Below, piece after piece: positions 6,601 through 14,910 of a stretch of 31,868 bases of DNA. The DNA comes from CAYLSV01 sp964386435. Lineage in GTDB: Bacteria > Planctomycetota > Phycisphaerae > Tepidisphaerales > Tepidisphaeraceae. Under the pieces are notes generated by a model, which ran no database searches, was not told the DNA's origin, and worked only from the letters and a program-made list of their open reading frames with translations. Position 1 is the first letter of the stretch. Each line of letters starts with the position of its first letter. Position numbers and translations under genes: made by a program. The stretch lies in contig CAYLSV010000041.1 of assembly GCA_964386435.1 (NCBI GenBank), positions 1 to 31,868 on the forward strand, written 5' to 3'.

Positions 6601-7962
6601 ATGCCGCCATCCTCCGAACCGCTTTCAACGCAACGCGCCGCCCCCGCCGCCAATCCGCACGCCAAGCAGCCGCTGGACCCCATGGTCTGGCGCCGCATGC
6701 TCGCCAACGTGCGCATGGAGCACCCGACGCTCAACCGCTCGTGGTTCAAGGACCTCGAAGCCCAACGCCTGAGCAACGGCGTCATCCAGATTCACTGCCA
6801 AAGTCTCGCCCACCTGCACTTTCTGCAGGGCCGCTGCCAGCAACCGTTCACCGCCGCGGCCCAAGGCGTGACGGGGCAGCTCGTCAGCGTCACGTTCCAC
6901 TGCGATAACCTGCCGATCGGCGGCGTCTTCGAGCGCGGCGAGCAGCCGATGCCGCTTTCGCCCGACCACGTCTTCGAGAACTTCGTCGAAGGCCCGTGCA
7001 ACCGCCTCGCCTTCAGCGCAGCCCAAGCCGTGGTCGGCAACCCCGGCAAGGATTACAACCCGCTGTTCATCCACGGCGGCGTCGGGCTCGGCAAAACCCA
7101 CCTGCTGCAGGGCGTGGCGCTGGGCATCATCGACCGCAAGCCCGAGAGCCGGATCATGTACCTCTCGTGCGAATCGTTCATCCGCGACTACTTCTCCGGT
7201 GTCGAGAAGGGCAAGATGGAGGGCTTCCGCCATCGCTACCGCGAGGTCGACGTGCTGATCGTCGACGACATCCAGTTCCTGAAAAAACACGACCAGATCC
7301 AGGAAGAATTCTTCCACACGTTCAACGAGTTGAAGCAGCGGGATAAGCAAATCATCCTCTCGGCCGACAGTCCGCCGGTCGACATCCCGGAGCTGGCCAA
7401 CCGCTTGGTCAGTCGGTTCGGGGCGGGCATGGTGGCCCGCGTCGACAAACCCGGCTACGAGACGCGCGTGGCCATAGTTAAGAAGAAGGCGAGCATTCGC
7501 GGCATCGATCTGCCCGACGAGGTGGCGACGCTGATCGCCGCCCGCGTGGAGAACAACATCCGCGAGATCGAGGGCGCGCTCACAGCCGTGCAATGCCTGG
7601 CAACGGTGGAAGACAAGCCGATCACGCCGGAGATGGCCCGCCACGCGCTCGGGGCCGAGCCCAAGCCGGCCAAGGCGCTCAAGGTCGACCACATCCACCG
7701 CATCGTCGCCGACTTCTACGGCGTGAAGCCGGCCGACATGCAGGGCAAACGCCGCCTGCGCAGCCTCGTCTGGCCGCGGCAAGTGGCGATGTGGCTGGCC
7801 CGCGACCACACCCGCCACAGCCTCAGCGAGATCGGTGCCCACTTCGGCGGCCGCGACCACACCACCGTCATGTACGCCGTCAACACCGTCAACGAAAAAG
7901 CCGAAGCCGACCCCGCCACGCAGCAGGAACTGGCCCAGGTGACGGAAAAGGTGTTGGAGTAG
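6601..7962 (+). CDS. dnaA: Chromosomal replication initiator DnaA
   Basis: A 453-residue AAA+ initiator that binds DnaA boxes and opens the replication origin. Domain I lies at about 25-110, with WRRMLANVRMEHPTLNRSWF. The AAA+ core has Walker A HGGVGLGKTH (158-167), Walker B VLIVDD (218-223) and LANRLVSRFGAGM (265-277). Domain IV carries KRRLRSLVWPRQVAMWLA, with R385 aligning to the base-contacting Arg of E. coli, and the signature GGRDHTTV (416-423). The ATG at 6601 has AGGAG at 9-nt spacing; a TTG two codons upstream is in frame but too close to the SD. The linker domain II is very short. The neighbours are not dnaN/recF/gyrB, so the usual origin gene order is absent. Confidence 0.96.
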   Translation: MPPSSEPLSTQRAAPAANPHAKQPLDPMVWRRMLANVRMEHPTLNRSWFKDLEAQRLSNGVIQIHCQSLAHLHFLQGRCQQPFTAAAQGVTGQLVSVTFHCDNLPIGGVFERGEQPMPLSPDHVFENFVEGPCNRLAFSAAQAVVGNPGKDYNPLFIHGGVGLGKTHLLQGVALGIIDRKPESRIMYLSCESFIRDYFSGVEKGKMEGFRHRYREVDVLIVDDIQFLKKHDQIQEEFFHTFNELKQRDKQIILSADSPPVDIPELANRLVSRFGAGMVARVDKPGYETRVAIVKKKASIRGIDLPDEVATLIAARVENNIREIEGALTAVQCLATVEDKPITPEMARHALGAEPKPAKALKVDHIHRIVADFYGVKPADMQGKRRLRSLVWPRQVAMWLARDHTRHSLSEIGAHFGGRDHTTVMYAVNTVNEKAEADPATQQELAQVTEKVLE

Positions 7963-7970
7963 ACGGCTGC

Positions 7971-8042
7971 TGGTTCTTTGTCCTCGGTCCTTTGCCTTAA
8001 CTCTCGCCACGTCAAGGACAAATGACAAAGGACAAAGAACCA
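7971..8042. repeat. Intergenic inverted repeat element A (TTTGTCC/GGACAAA type)
   Basis: TGGTTCTTTGTCC (7971-7983) pairs perfectly over 13 bp with GGACAAAGAACCA (8030-8042), and inner CCTTTG / AAGGAC copies extend the stem. It starts 8 nt after the dnaA stop and may act as a dnaA terminator, though there is no T-tract. Both arms are clearly related, in the same order, to element B at 9075-9153 on the other side of the synthase gene (21 of 24 and 20 of 25 bases identical by eye). Confidence 0.75.
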
Positions 8043-8062
8043 AGGCCAAACAACCCCCGCCC

Positions 8063-8091
8063 GTGACATGACCCCGCCGCTGCGTTAGATT
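8063..8091 (+). promoter_or_regulatory. Candidate promoter of the synthase gene, leaderless
   Basis: GTGACA (8063-8068) and TAGATT (8086-8091) are 17 nt apart. Transcription would start within a base or two of the ATG at 8099, which has no Shine-Dalgarno sequence. This predicts a leaderless mRNA. Motif match only. Confidence 0.45.
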
Positions 8092-8098
8092 CCGTCGC

Positions 8099-9058
8099 AT
8101 GGCCGCCACCGCGTCATCCGCCCCCGCCCCAACCCATCCGGCCAGCTTCGACGCGGCCGAGGCCGTGTGCAAACGGCACGCGAAAAGCTTCCATTTCGCA
8201 AGCCACTTCCTACCCAAACGCAAACGCCGCGATGCCTTCGCCGTCTACGCCTTCTGCCGGATCATCGACGACGCCGTTGACGAGACCGGCACGCTTGAGG
8301 GCAAACACGACAAACTCGACGAGTTCGAGGCCATGCTGCCCGGCCTCTGGCGCGGCGTAACCCCAAGCGGCTTCCGCGGGGAGGCGGCTTGGGTGCTCGA
8401 CGCCTTCGCCGACACCGCCCAACGGCTCGACCTTCAGCAAGCGCACTTCCAAACCCTCATCGACGGCTGCCGCAGCGATCTGAAAGCCCGCCGTTTCCGC
8501 AATTGGCCGGAACTGCGGGAATATTGCTATCAAGTTGCCGGCGTCGTCGGGCTCGTCATGTGCCGCGTCTTCGGTCTCACCGACGATGCGGCCGAGGAAA
8601 ACGCCGTCGCGATGGGCAACGCGATGCAGCTGACCAACATCCTCCGCGACATCGGCGAAGACCTCGACCGCGGCCGACTCTACCTGCCGCAAACTGACAT
8701 GGACCAGTTCGGCGTCGACGTCCACGATTTGGAAAAGCAACTTGTCACCCCCGGCTTCCGCGGTTTGATGGAGCACGAGATCCAACGTGCCCTCGCCCTC
8801 TATCGCAAAGGCGCCGCCGGCCTGCACGCACTGCCCAAAGACGGCAGCCGCCAGACCGCCGCGGTGATGGCCGTCACCTACGCCGGCATCCTCGGCGAAA
8901 TCGAACGCCGCGGCTACGACATCTTCAGCAGCCGCGCCAGCCTCACCCTGCCCCAGAAAATGGCCCGCCTGCCCATGGCCCGCGCCCTCTGGAGACGCCG
9001 CCCCGGCGAAACGGTCCCGCAGGTCTCCAAGCTCATCGTCCGCGGCATGACGCCGTGA
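8099..9058 (+). CDS. Squalene/phytoene synthase family protein
   Basis: A 319-residue head-to-head prenyl synthase that condenses two prenyl diphosphates (C15 or C20) in carotenoid, squalene or hopanoid synthesis. The first Asp-rich motif is DDAVDE (57-62). The second is NILRDIGEDLDRGRLYLP (180-197). The segment EYCYQVAGVVGLVMCRVFG (141-159) is closer to CrtB/HpnD-type enzymes than to eukaryotic squalene synthase. There is no C-terminal membrane anchor. No desaturase or other HpnC/E partner is nearby, so the product cannot be decided. Flanked on both sides by related repeat elements. Confidence 0.9.
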   Translation: MAATASSAPAPTHPASFDAAEAVCKRHAKSFHFASHFLPKRKRRDAFAVYAFCRIIDDAVDETGTLEGKHDKLDEFEAMLPGLWRGVTPSGFRGEAAWVLDAFADTAQRLDLQQAHFQTLIDGCRSDLKARRFRNWPELREYCYQVAGVVGLVMCRVFGLTDDAAEENAVAMGNAMQLTNILRDIGEDLDRGRLYLPQTDMDQFGVDVHDLEKQLVTPGFRGLMEHEIQRALALYRKGAAGLHALPKDGSRQTAAVMAVTYAGILGEIERRGYDIFSSRASLTLPQKMARLPMARALWRRRPGETVPQVSKLIVRGMTP

Positions 9059-9074
9059 GGCGGTTGATTGGTTG

Positions 9075-9153
9075 TTGGTTCTTTGTCCTTTGTCCATTGT
9101 CCTTCGTGCCTGGTTTGTTCTGGACCAAGAGCAAATGACCAAGAACGAAGAAC
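9075..9153. repeat. Intergenic inverted repeat element B (TTTGTCC heptads)
   Basis: The left part begins TTGGTTCTTTGTCC and contains four tandem heptad copies (TTTGTCC, TTTGTCC, ATTGTCC and a degenerate one) from about 9082. The right part, 9129-9153, ends GAACGAAGAAC and imperfectly pairs back with the start. It is a degenerate relative of element A. The likely ATG of the following Nudix-like gene (9135) lies within it, and element A has an ATG at the matching position. Confidence 0.65.
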
Positions 9154-9887
9154 ATGACCTCCGTTATCTGCACGTCGGCACGCACGACGTGGTCGACGTG
9201 CAATTCGTCGACAGCACCTTCGTCGCGCGTGATCCGGCCGACATCGACCGCCTGTGGCAGGCCGCGATCGCCCGCCACGGCCGCGACTTGTTTGACGGGC
9301 CGATGTGCCGGCTCGAAATGTTCCACGTGGAACATCCACCTAACACGCGGCTCGTGCTGGAGGTGAGTCGCATCGGATACAAGGCGTTTCTCGGGACGAA
9401 TCTTCACGGGCCGCGCGACTTGCCGGTACGGCACCGGGCCAACCCGATCGGCGTCAGCCCGGCGTTGGTCACTGCCGACGACAAGCTGCTGCTGGGCCGC
9501 CGCAACAACCGGGTGGCATATCACCCGCACCGCCTGCACCCGTTCAGCGGCAGCCTCGAGCCCAACCGCCTCGCCGCCGGGGCGACGGTGTTTGATGAAG
9601 TCCGCCGCGAATTGGCCGAAGAGTTGCACCTTACCGCCGCCGAGGTGACGGACATCGTCTGCACCGGCATCGTGGAGGACCTCGACATCAAGCACCCGGA
9701 GCTCATCTTCCGCGCCAAGACGCCGCTCGCCGCCGCCGCCGTGATGGCCCGCCTCGACCCCGCCGAACACGCCGCCGCCGAGGCGATCGCCGCCACCCCC
9801 GCCGGCATCGCGGCCGCGTTGGAAAGGCCCGACCTGACGCCGGTCGCCCGTGCCGCGCTGACGTTGTACGGGCAACCGTCGACCTAA
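9135..9887 (+). CDS. Divergent Nudix-hydrolase-like protein
   Basis: A 250-residue protein from the ATG at 9135. Nudix enzymes cleave nucleoside diphosphate derivatives with a Mg-binding helix. VRRELAEELHL (156-166) matches the core REUxEE of the Nudix box. The upstream glycine part, GSLEP (139-143), is separated by a longer insertion than usual, and the late Gly is His. Divergent Nudix is therefore the best guess, and the substrate is unknown. LLLGRRNNRVAYHP (118-131) looks like the typical strand before the box. The start is uncertain: there is no Shine-Dalgarno sequence, the first six codons lie in repeat element B, and an ATG at 9072 is in frame. Codons 62-67 (MFHVEH) encode a parS-like palindrome. 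Confidence 0.6.
   Translation: MTKNEEHDLRYLHVGTHDVVDVQFVDSTFVARDPADIDRLWQAAIARHGRDLFDGPMCRLEMFHVEHPPNTRLVLEVSRIGYKAFLGTNLHGPRDLPVRHRANPIGVSPALVTADDKLLLGRRNNRVAYHPHRLHPFSGSLEPNRLAAGATVFDEVRRELAEELHLTAAEVTDIVCTGIVEDLDIKHPELIFRAKTPLAAAAVMARLDPAEHAAAEAIAATPAGIAAALERPDLTPVARAALTLYGQPST
9319..9334. promoter_or_regulatory. parS-like centromere site
   Basis: TGTTCCACGTGGAACA is a perfect 16-bp palindrome (18 bp with the flanking A and T). It matches the known ParB-binding parS consensus, in the TGTTCCAC form used for example by pseudomonads. It lies inside the Nudix-like reading frame, where it encodes MFHVEH, about 1.36 kb downstream of the dnaA stop. parS sites usually cluster near the replication origin. 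I saw only this one copy; other CACGTG hexamers in the window lack the flanking TGTT/AACA bases. Confidence 0.8.
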
Positions 9888-9890
9888 CAT
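9885..9890 (+). promoter_or_regulatory. Candidate -10 box for leaderless uvrB
   Basis: TAACAT overlaps the stop codon of the Nudix-like gene and ends 5 nt before the uvrB ATG, which has no Shine-Dalgarno sequence. It fits the recurrent TANNNT pattern. Confidence 0.35.
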
Positions 9891-9895
9891 GCCGC

Positions 9896-11986
<2,091 letters not shown>

Positions 11987-11988
11987 GA

Positions 11989-12591
11989 CTATCCGAGCAA
12001 GTTACGGACCTTCATCGAGAACCCTGTCAGCACGTCCTCCAGTGTCAGTTCATCGTCGGCTAAAGCTGCTAAGCGATGTTGCCTACCACCGCTAACGAAG
12101 ATCCGTCGATGGCTCGGGAAAACAACCCAGACGATCCGCACGCCGCCGCTGTGCCAAACTTCAGCTTTGTCTAGCACCTCCTCGGCCGCGTCGTTCGGCG
12201 AGACCACTTCAACCACAAGCGGCGGTGGCACTTGAAGAATGCCCCGCGGAACTTGCCTTTCCGGCAGCTCGTCAAGCAGGATGAGTGCTGCGTCGGGTCG
12301 GCGGCCGGTGTTCGGGTCTGGGAAAGTCTTGACAATCAGATCGGCTCCGCCCACCTTCGCCGCAATACCTTTGCTCCGGGCGTGGTGGTTCAGGTGGTAG
12401 CCGATGTCCATTGCGACGACGGATGATTCGGCACCCACATCTTCTCCAGGATTACGTTTGACCAATTTGCCTGCCACGACTTCGTAGTTGACGCCGTCCC
12501 CCATTGTCAACAAATCTTCCACACGCACACCATGGACCGACGGGGCGGGCGACGTAGCGGACGGTGGTGGGGCGGTGGCGAGGGCTGTCAT
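11989..12591 (-). CDS. Uma2-family protein, copy 2
   Basis: A 200-residue member of the same nuclease-like family as the gene at 3679. VNYEVVAGKLVKR (34-46) corresponds to the usual YELIDGELV strand. RRPDAALI has D100, and PPLVVEVVSPND has E128, followed by K142 in VLDKAEVW; together these give the expected D-E-K set. The start chosen is the ATG at 12589-12591, after which an Ala/Pro linker leads into the domain. An in-frame extension to 12720 is shadow of nadC. TATCAT lies 6 nt before the start. The start codons of this gene and nadC are only 16 nt apart and divergent. Confidence 0.82.
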   Translation of the reverse strand: MTALATAPPPSATSPAPSVHGVRVEDLLTMGDGVNYEVVAGKLVKRNPGEDVGAESSVVAMDIGYHLNHHARSKGIAAKVGGADLIVKTFPDPNTGRRPDAALILLDELPERQVPRGILQVPPPLVVEVVSPNDAAEEVLDKAEVWHSGGVRIVWVVFPSHRRIFVSGGRQHRLAALADDELTLEDVLTGFSMKVRNLLG

Positions 12592-12596
12592 GGCCG

Positions 12597-12603
12597 TATG
12601 ATA
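12597..12603. promoter_or_regulatory. Overlapping divergent -10 boxes for nadC and Uma2 copy 2
   Basis: TATGAT (12597-12602) ends 5 nt before the nadC ATG. Its near-complement TATCAT (12598-12603 on the minus strand) ends 6 nt before the Uma2 ATG. The heptamer TATGATA can thus serve both directions, with both mRNAs leaderless. The 16-nt spacer between the genes leaves no room for ribosome-binding sites. This is the clearest example of the pattern. Confidence 0.5.
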
Positions 12604-12607
12604 ACGC

Positions 12608-13519
12608 ATGGCCCTGCCCGAGGTGACGGCTGAGTTGGTGGCGGCGCTCAACGCGCTCGTGCGGTTGGCCATTGCCGAGGATTTTGGGGAGGCGGGCGAT
12701 GTGACGTCGGCGGCGACCATTCCAGCAGACCTCGTGGGCGTCGGGACGTTCGTGCAGAAGTCGCCTGGGGTGGCGTGCGGGTTGCCGCTGGTTGCCGCGA
12801 TGTTGCCGCACTTCGATGAGCGGTTGCGGGTGGAGATGATTCCCGGGTTTCACCTGGAGGTCGTGGAAGGGCGGTTCAGCGAGGGCAACGGCTCGCCGCT
12901 GCTGCGGGTGCGTGGGCCGCTGCGGAGTCTGCTGGCGGCGGAGCGGACCGTGCTGAACATTCTCTCCCACCTCGGCGGCGTCGCGAGCCTGACCCGCAAG
13001 TTCGCCAAGCGGTGCGCGGGCACCAACGCCCACGTCTACGACACCCGCAAAACCCGCCCCGGCTATCGCCTGCTCGACAAGTACGCCGTGCTCGTCGGCG
13101 GCGGGCGGAACCATCGGATGGGGCTGCACGACATGGTGCTGGTCAAGGACAACCACCTCGCCCACATGCCGCCCGGCTCGCTCGCCGAACGGCTGACGGT
13201 GGCGGTCAAGCTGGCCCGCGACGCCCACCCCGGCATCGGCGTCGAGGTGGAGGTCGACACGCTCGAGCAGTTCCGCCAGGTGCTGACCGTGCCGGGCGTC
13301 GACGTGATTTTGCTCGACAACATGACCTGCCCCACGATGCGGCAAGCCGTGGCCCTACGCGACACTGCCGAGCATCAGCCGGCCCTCGAAGCCAGCGGCA
13401 AGGTGACGCTCGAGACGGTGCGCGACATCGCCCAGACCGGCGTCGAGCGGATCGCGGTGGGGGCGCTGACGCACTCGGCCATCGCCCTCGACATCGGCCT
13501 CGACGTCGAGGTGGCGTAA
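12608..13519 (+). CDS. nadC: Nicotinate-nucleotide pyrophosphorylase (quinolinate phosphoribosyltransferase)
   Basis: A 303-residue enzyme of de novo NAD synthesis. It converts quinolinate and PRPP to nicotinate mononucleotide with release of CO2. Typical segments are AIAEDFGEAGDVTSAATIPA (22-41), ERTVLNILSHLGGVASLT (116-133) and the substrate-site YDTRKTRPGYRLLDKYAV (140-157). GGGRNHRMGLHDMVLVKDNH (159-178) follows, and the barrel end is VGALTHSAIALDIGLDVE. Length and motif order are normal. nadA and nadB are not adjacent. No ribosome-binding site is visible; see the -10 feature just upstream. Confidence 0.97.
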   Translation: MALPEVTAELVAALNALVRLAIAEDFGEAGDVTSAATIPADLVGVGTFVQKSPGVACGLPLVAAMLPHFDERLRVEMIPGFHLEVVEGRFSEGNGSPLLRVRGPLRSLLAAERTVLNILSHLGGVASLTRKFAKRCAGTNAHVYDTRKTRPGYRLLDKYAVLVGGGRNHRMGLHDMVLVKDNHLAHMPPGSLAERLTVAVKLARDAHPGIGVEVEVDTLEQFRQVLTVPGVDVILLDNMTCPTMRQAVALRDTAEHQPALEASGKVTLETVRDIAQTGVERIAVGALTHSAIALDIGLDVEVA

Positions 13520-13824
13520 TTTCGGGTTATCGCCCCCGGCACAATCGGCAGACGCGGCGTGACCCATAAAAGCTCGCGCACGCCCCCTGATTCCGCAGCT
13601 TTTCAAGGCGAATTGTCAACCCTCGGCCTGTTCTGGTCGATGGGGCAATTGGACATCCCTGGTGCTGGCGAGGTTTGGGAGAGCCAAGCCGGCAAGGTGA
13701 AAGGCGACGCCGTGTCGCCGGATGGGAGTCGACCCCGGCCACGTTGGTTGGGGAAGCACGAGTTTCGCCGATTGTCGAAAGTCGGCCGTTTGCCGGGCAC
13801 GAGACGCCCGCAGGAGAGAACCAG
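13520..13824 (+). promoter_or_regulatory. Long non-coding leader of the pseudopilin operon
   Basis: About 305 nt with no supported gene. The part nearest the operon has three small hairpins. GGCGAC/GTCGCC is at 13703-13708 and 13714-13719. GCCGA/TCGGC is at 13767-13771 and 13782-13786. CGGGC/GCCCG is at 13794-13798 and 13806-13810, immediately before AGGAGAG (13812-13818), the ribosome-binding site for the first pseudopilin. A c-di-GMP riboswitch would be sensible here, but I could not match the GEMM core, so I call it only a structured leader. TAATTT at 13517-13522 is a possible -10 box. Confidence 0.35.
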
Positions 13825-14319
13825 ATGAACAGCATTGCCACCCGCATCGCCAACCGCCGGTCCGCCAAGTCCGCCAATGGCTTCACGCTCGTCGAAATCC
13901 TGATCGTGGTCATCATCCTCGGCATCCTCGCCGCGGTCGTGATCCCGCAGTTTACCTCGGCCAGCGAAGACGCCCGCAAGTCCAGCGTCAAGAGCCAGCT
14001 GCAGAGCCTGCGGACACAGGTGCAACTGTACAAGCTGGAGCACCGCGACCAGGCCCCGGACCTAGAAACCACCGGCTGGGACCAGCTCACGCAGACGACC
14101 GACCAGGACGGTGCCACCAGCGGCAGCGACTTCGGCCCGTACATCGCGACCGAGCCGGTGAACCCGGTCAACGGCTTCAGCAACGTCGCCGACGCCCCCG
14201 GTGCCAGCGTCGGCTGGGTCTTCACGGCCACCGACCAGCTCTACGCCACCGGCAAGGACCCGACGAAGTACTACGACCCGGCCACCGGCGGCGACATCGC
14301 CACCGTGCCGACCCAGTGA
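13825..14319 (+). CDS. gspG: GspG-like major pseudopilin
   Basis: A 164-residue prepilin, probably the main subunit of the pseudopilus built by this operon. The class III signal is a basic leader ending at G19, cleaved before FTLVEILIVVIILGILAAVV, with F20 and E24 (the +5 Glu) conserved. A GspG-style domain follows, with the long alpha-1 helix, then an SQLQSLRTQVQLYKLEH segment and a C-terminal part rich in Asp/Thr/Gly. A calcium site like that of GspG is possible but not proven. The ATG at 13825 has AGGAGAG at 6-nt spacing. A 50-codon upstream extension in the same frame is leader sequence. A strong hairpin separates it from the minor pseudopilins. Confidence 0.88.
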   Translation: MNSIATRIANRRSAKSANGFTLVEILIVVIILGILAAVVIPQFTSASEDARKSSVKSQLQSLRTQVQLYKLEHRDQAPDLETTGWDQLTQTTDQDGATSGSDFGPYIATEPVNPVNGFSNVADAPGASVGWVFTATDQLYATGKDPTKYYDPATGGDIATVPTQ

Positions 14320-14338
14320 GCCACCCGCTTCCTTGACC

Positions 14339-14368
14339 CGGCGGCCGCGGTTGAACCCGCGGCCGCCG
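14339..14368 (+). terminator. Attenuator-type hairpin after the major pseudopilin gene
   Basis: CGGCGGCCGCGG (14339-14350) pairs perfectly with CCGCGGCCGCCG (14357-14368) across the 6-nt loop TTGAAC, followed by CTTT. It begins 19 nt after the gspG-like stop, inside the operon. It could terminate part of the transcription or protect the upstream mRNA end, either of which would make more of the major subunit than of the minor ones. Confidence 0.6.
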
Positions 14369-14385
14369 CTTTCGGTGCCAAGGCC

Positions 14386-14910
14386 ATGATCACCCGACGC
14401 CCAACCCGCCGCGGCCTCACGCTTGTGGAGTCGATGATCGCGACCGTGGTCCTGACGATCAGCGCCGCCGCCGTCGCCGACTCGCTTTCGGCCGCGTACC
14501 AGCAGCACGCCGCCGCCGCCCGGCAGGCCCAGGCCCTGGTCGCCGCGACCGAGCTGCTCGAAGCCGTCGCGTGCAAGCCGACCGATCCGAACGCGAACAA
14601 CGCGCTCCACCAGGCCGATGACCCCGCCGGCATCATTGACCGCCGCATCGGCGACAACCCCGAGCCGCAGGTCATCCGCAGCGCCCGCCACATCGATGAG
14701 TGCCACGGCCGCAGCGACGTCTGGCAACCGCCGCTCGCCGAAACCCGCACCGCCGCCGGCGAGTACGCCCGCCGCATCAGCGTCACCCGCAGCCAATTCC
14801 CCGGCGGTCCAATCGACCCCAGCGGCATGCTGATCACCGTCGTCGTCACCGTCGACGACCCCACCGGCAAATCGATTTCGCTCGAACGGATGATCTCCGC
14901 CGCCCAATGA
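14386..14910 (+). CDS. GspI/PilV-like minor pseudopilin
   Basis: A 174-residue prepilin. The signal is MITRRPTRRG with cleavage after G10, then LTLVESMIATVVLTISAAAV with the +5 Glu at E15. The helix continues into SAAYQQHAAAARQAQALVAATELLEA, which resembles the GspI/PilV pattern of minor subunits that start pseudopilus assembly with GspJ and GspK. Its position between the major subunit and the GspJ-like gene supports that role. The stop overlaps the next start (ATGA), suggesting translational coupling. Confidence 0.78.
   Translation: MITRRPTRRGLTLVESMIATVVLTISAAAVADSLSAAYQQHAAAARQAQALVAATELLEAVACKPTDPNANNALHQADDPAGIIDRRIGDNPEPQVIRSARHIDECHGRSDVWQPPLAETRTAAGEYARRISVTRSQFPGGPIDPSGMLITVVVTVDDPTGKSISLERMISAAQ

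Noticed and set aside
6309..8098. Replication origin next to dnaA
   Set aside because: No DnaA boxes of the TTATCCACA type and no AT-rich unwinding region were seen on either side of dnaA.
6625..8223. 532-codon open frame on the minus strand opposite dnaA
   Set aside because: It is fully antisense to dnaA with all of its motifs, and the translation has shadow-like low-complexity composition.
13661..13824. c-di-GMP (GEMM-I) or cobalamin riboswitch before the pseudopilin operon
   Set aside because: The conserved cores of those classes could not be found; only generic small hairpins are visible.
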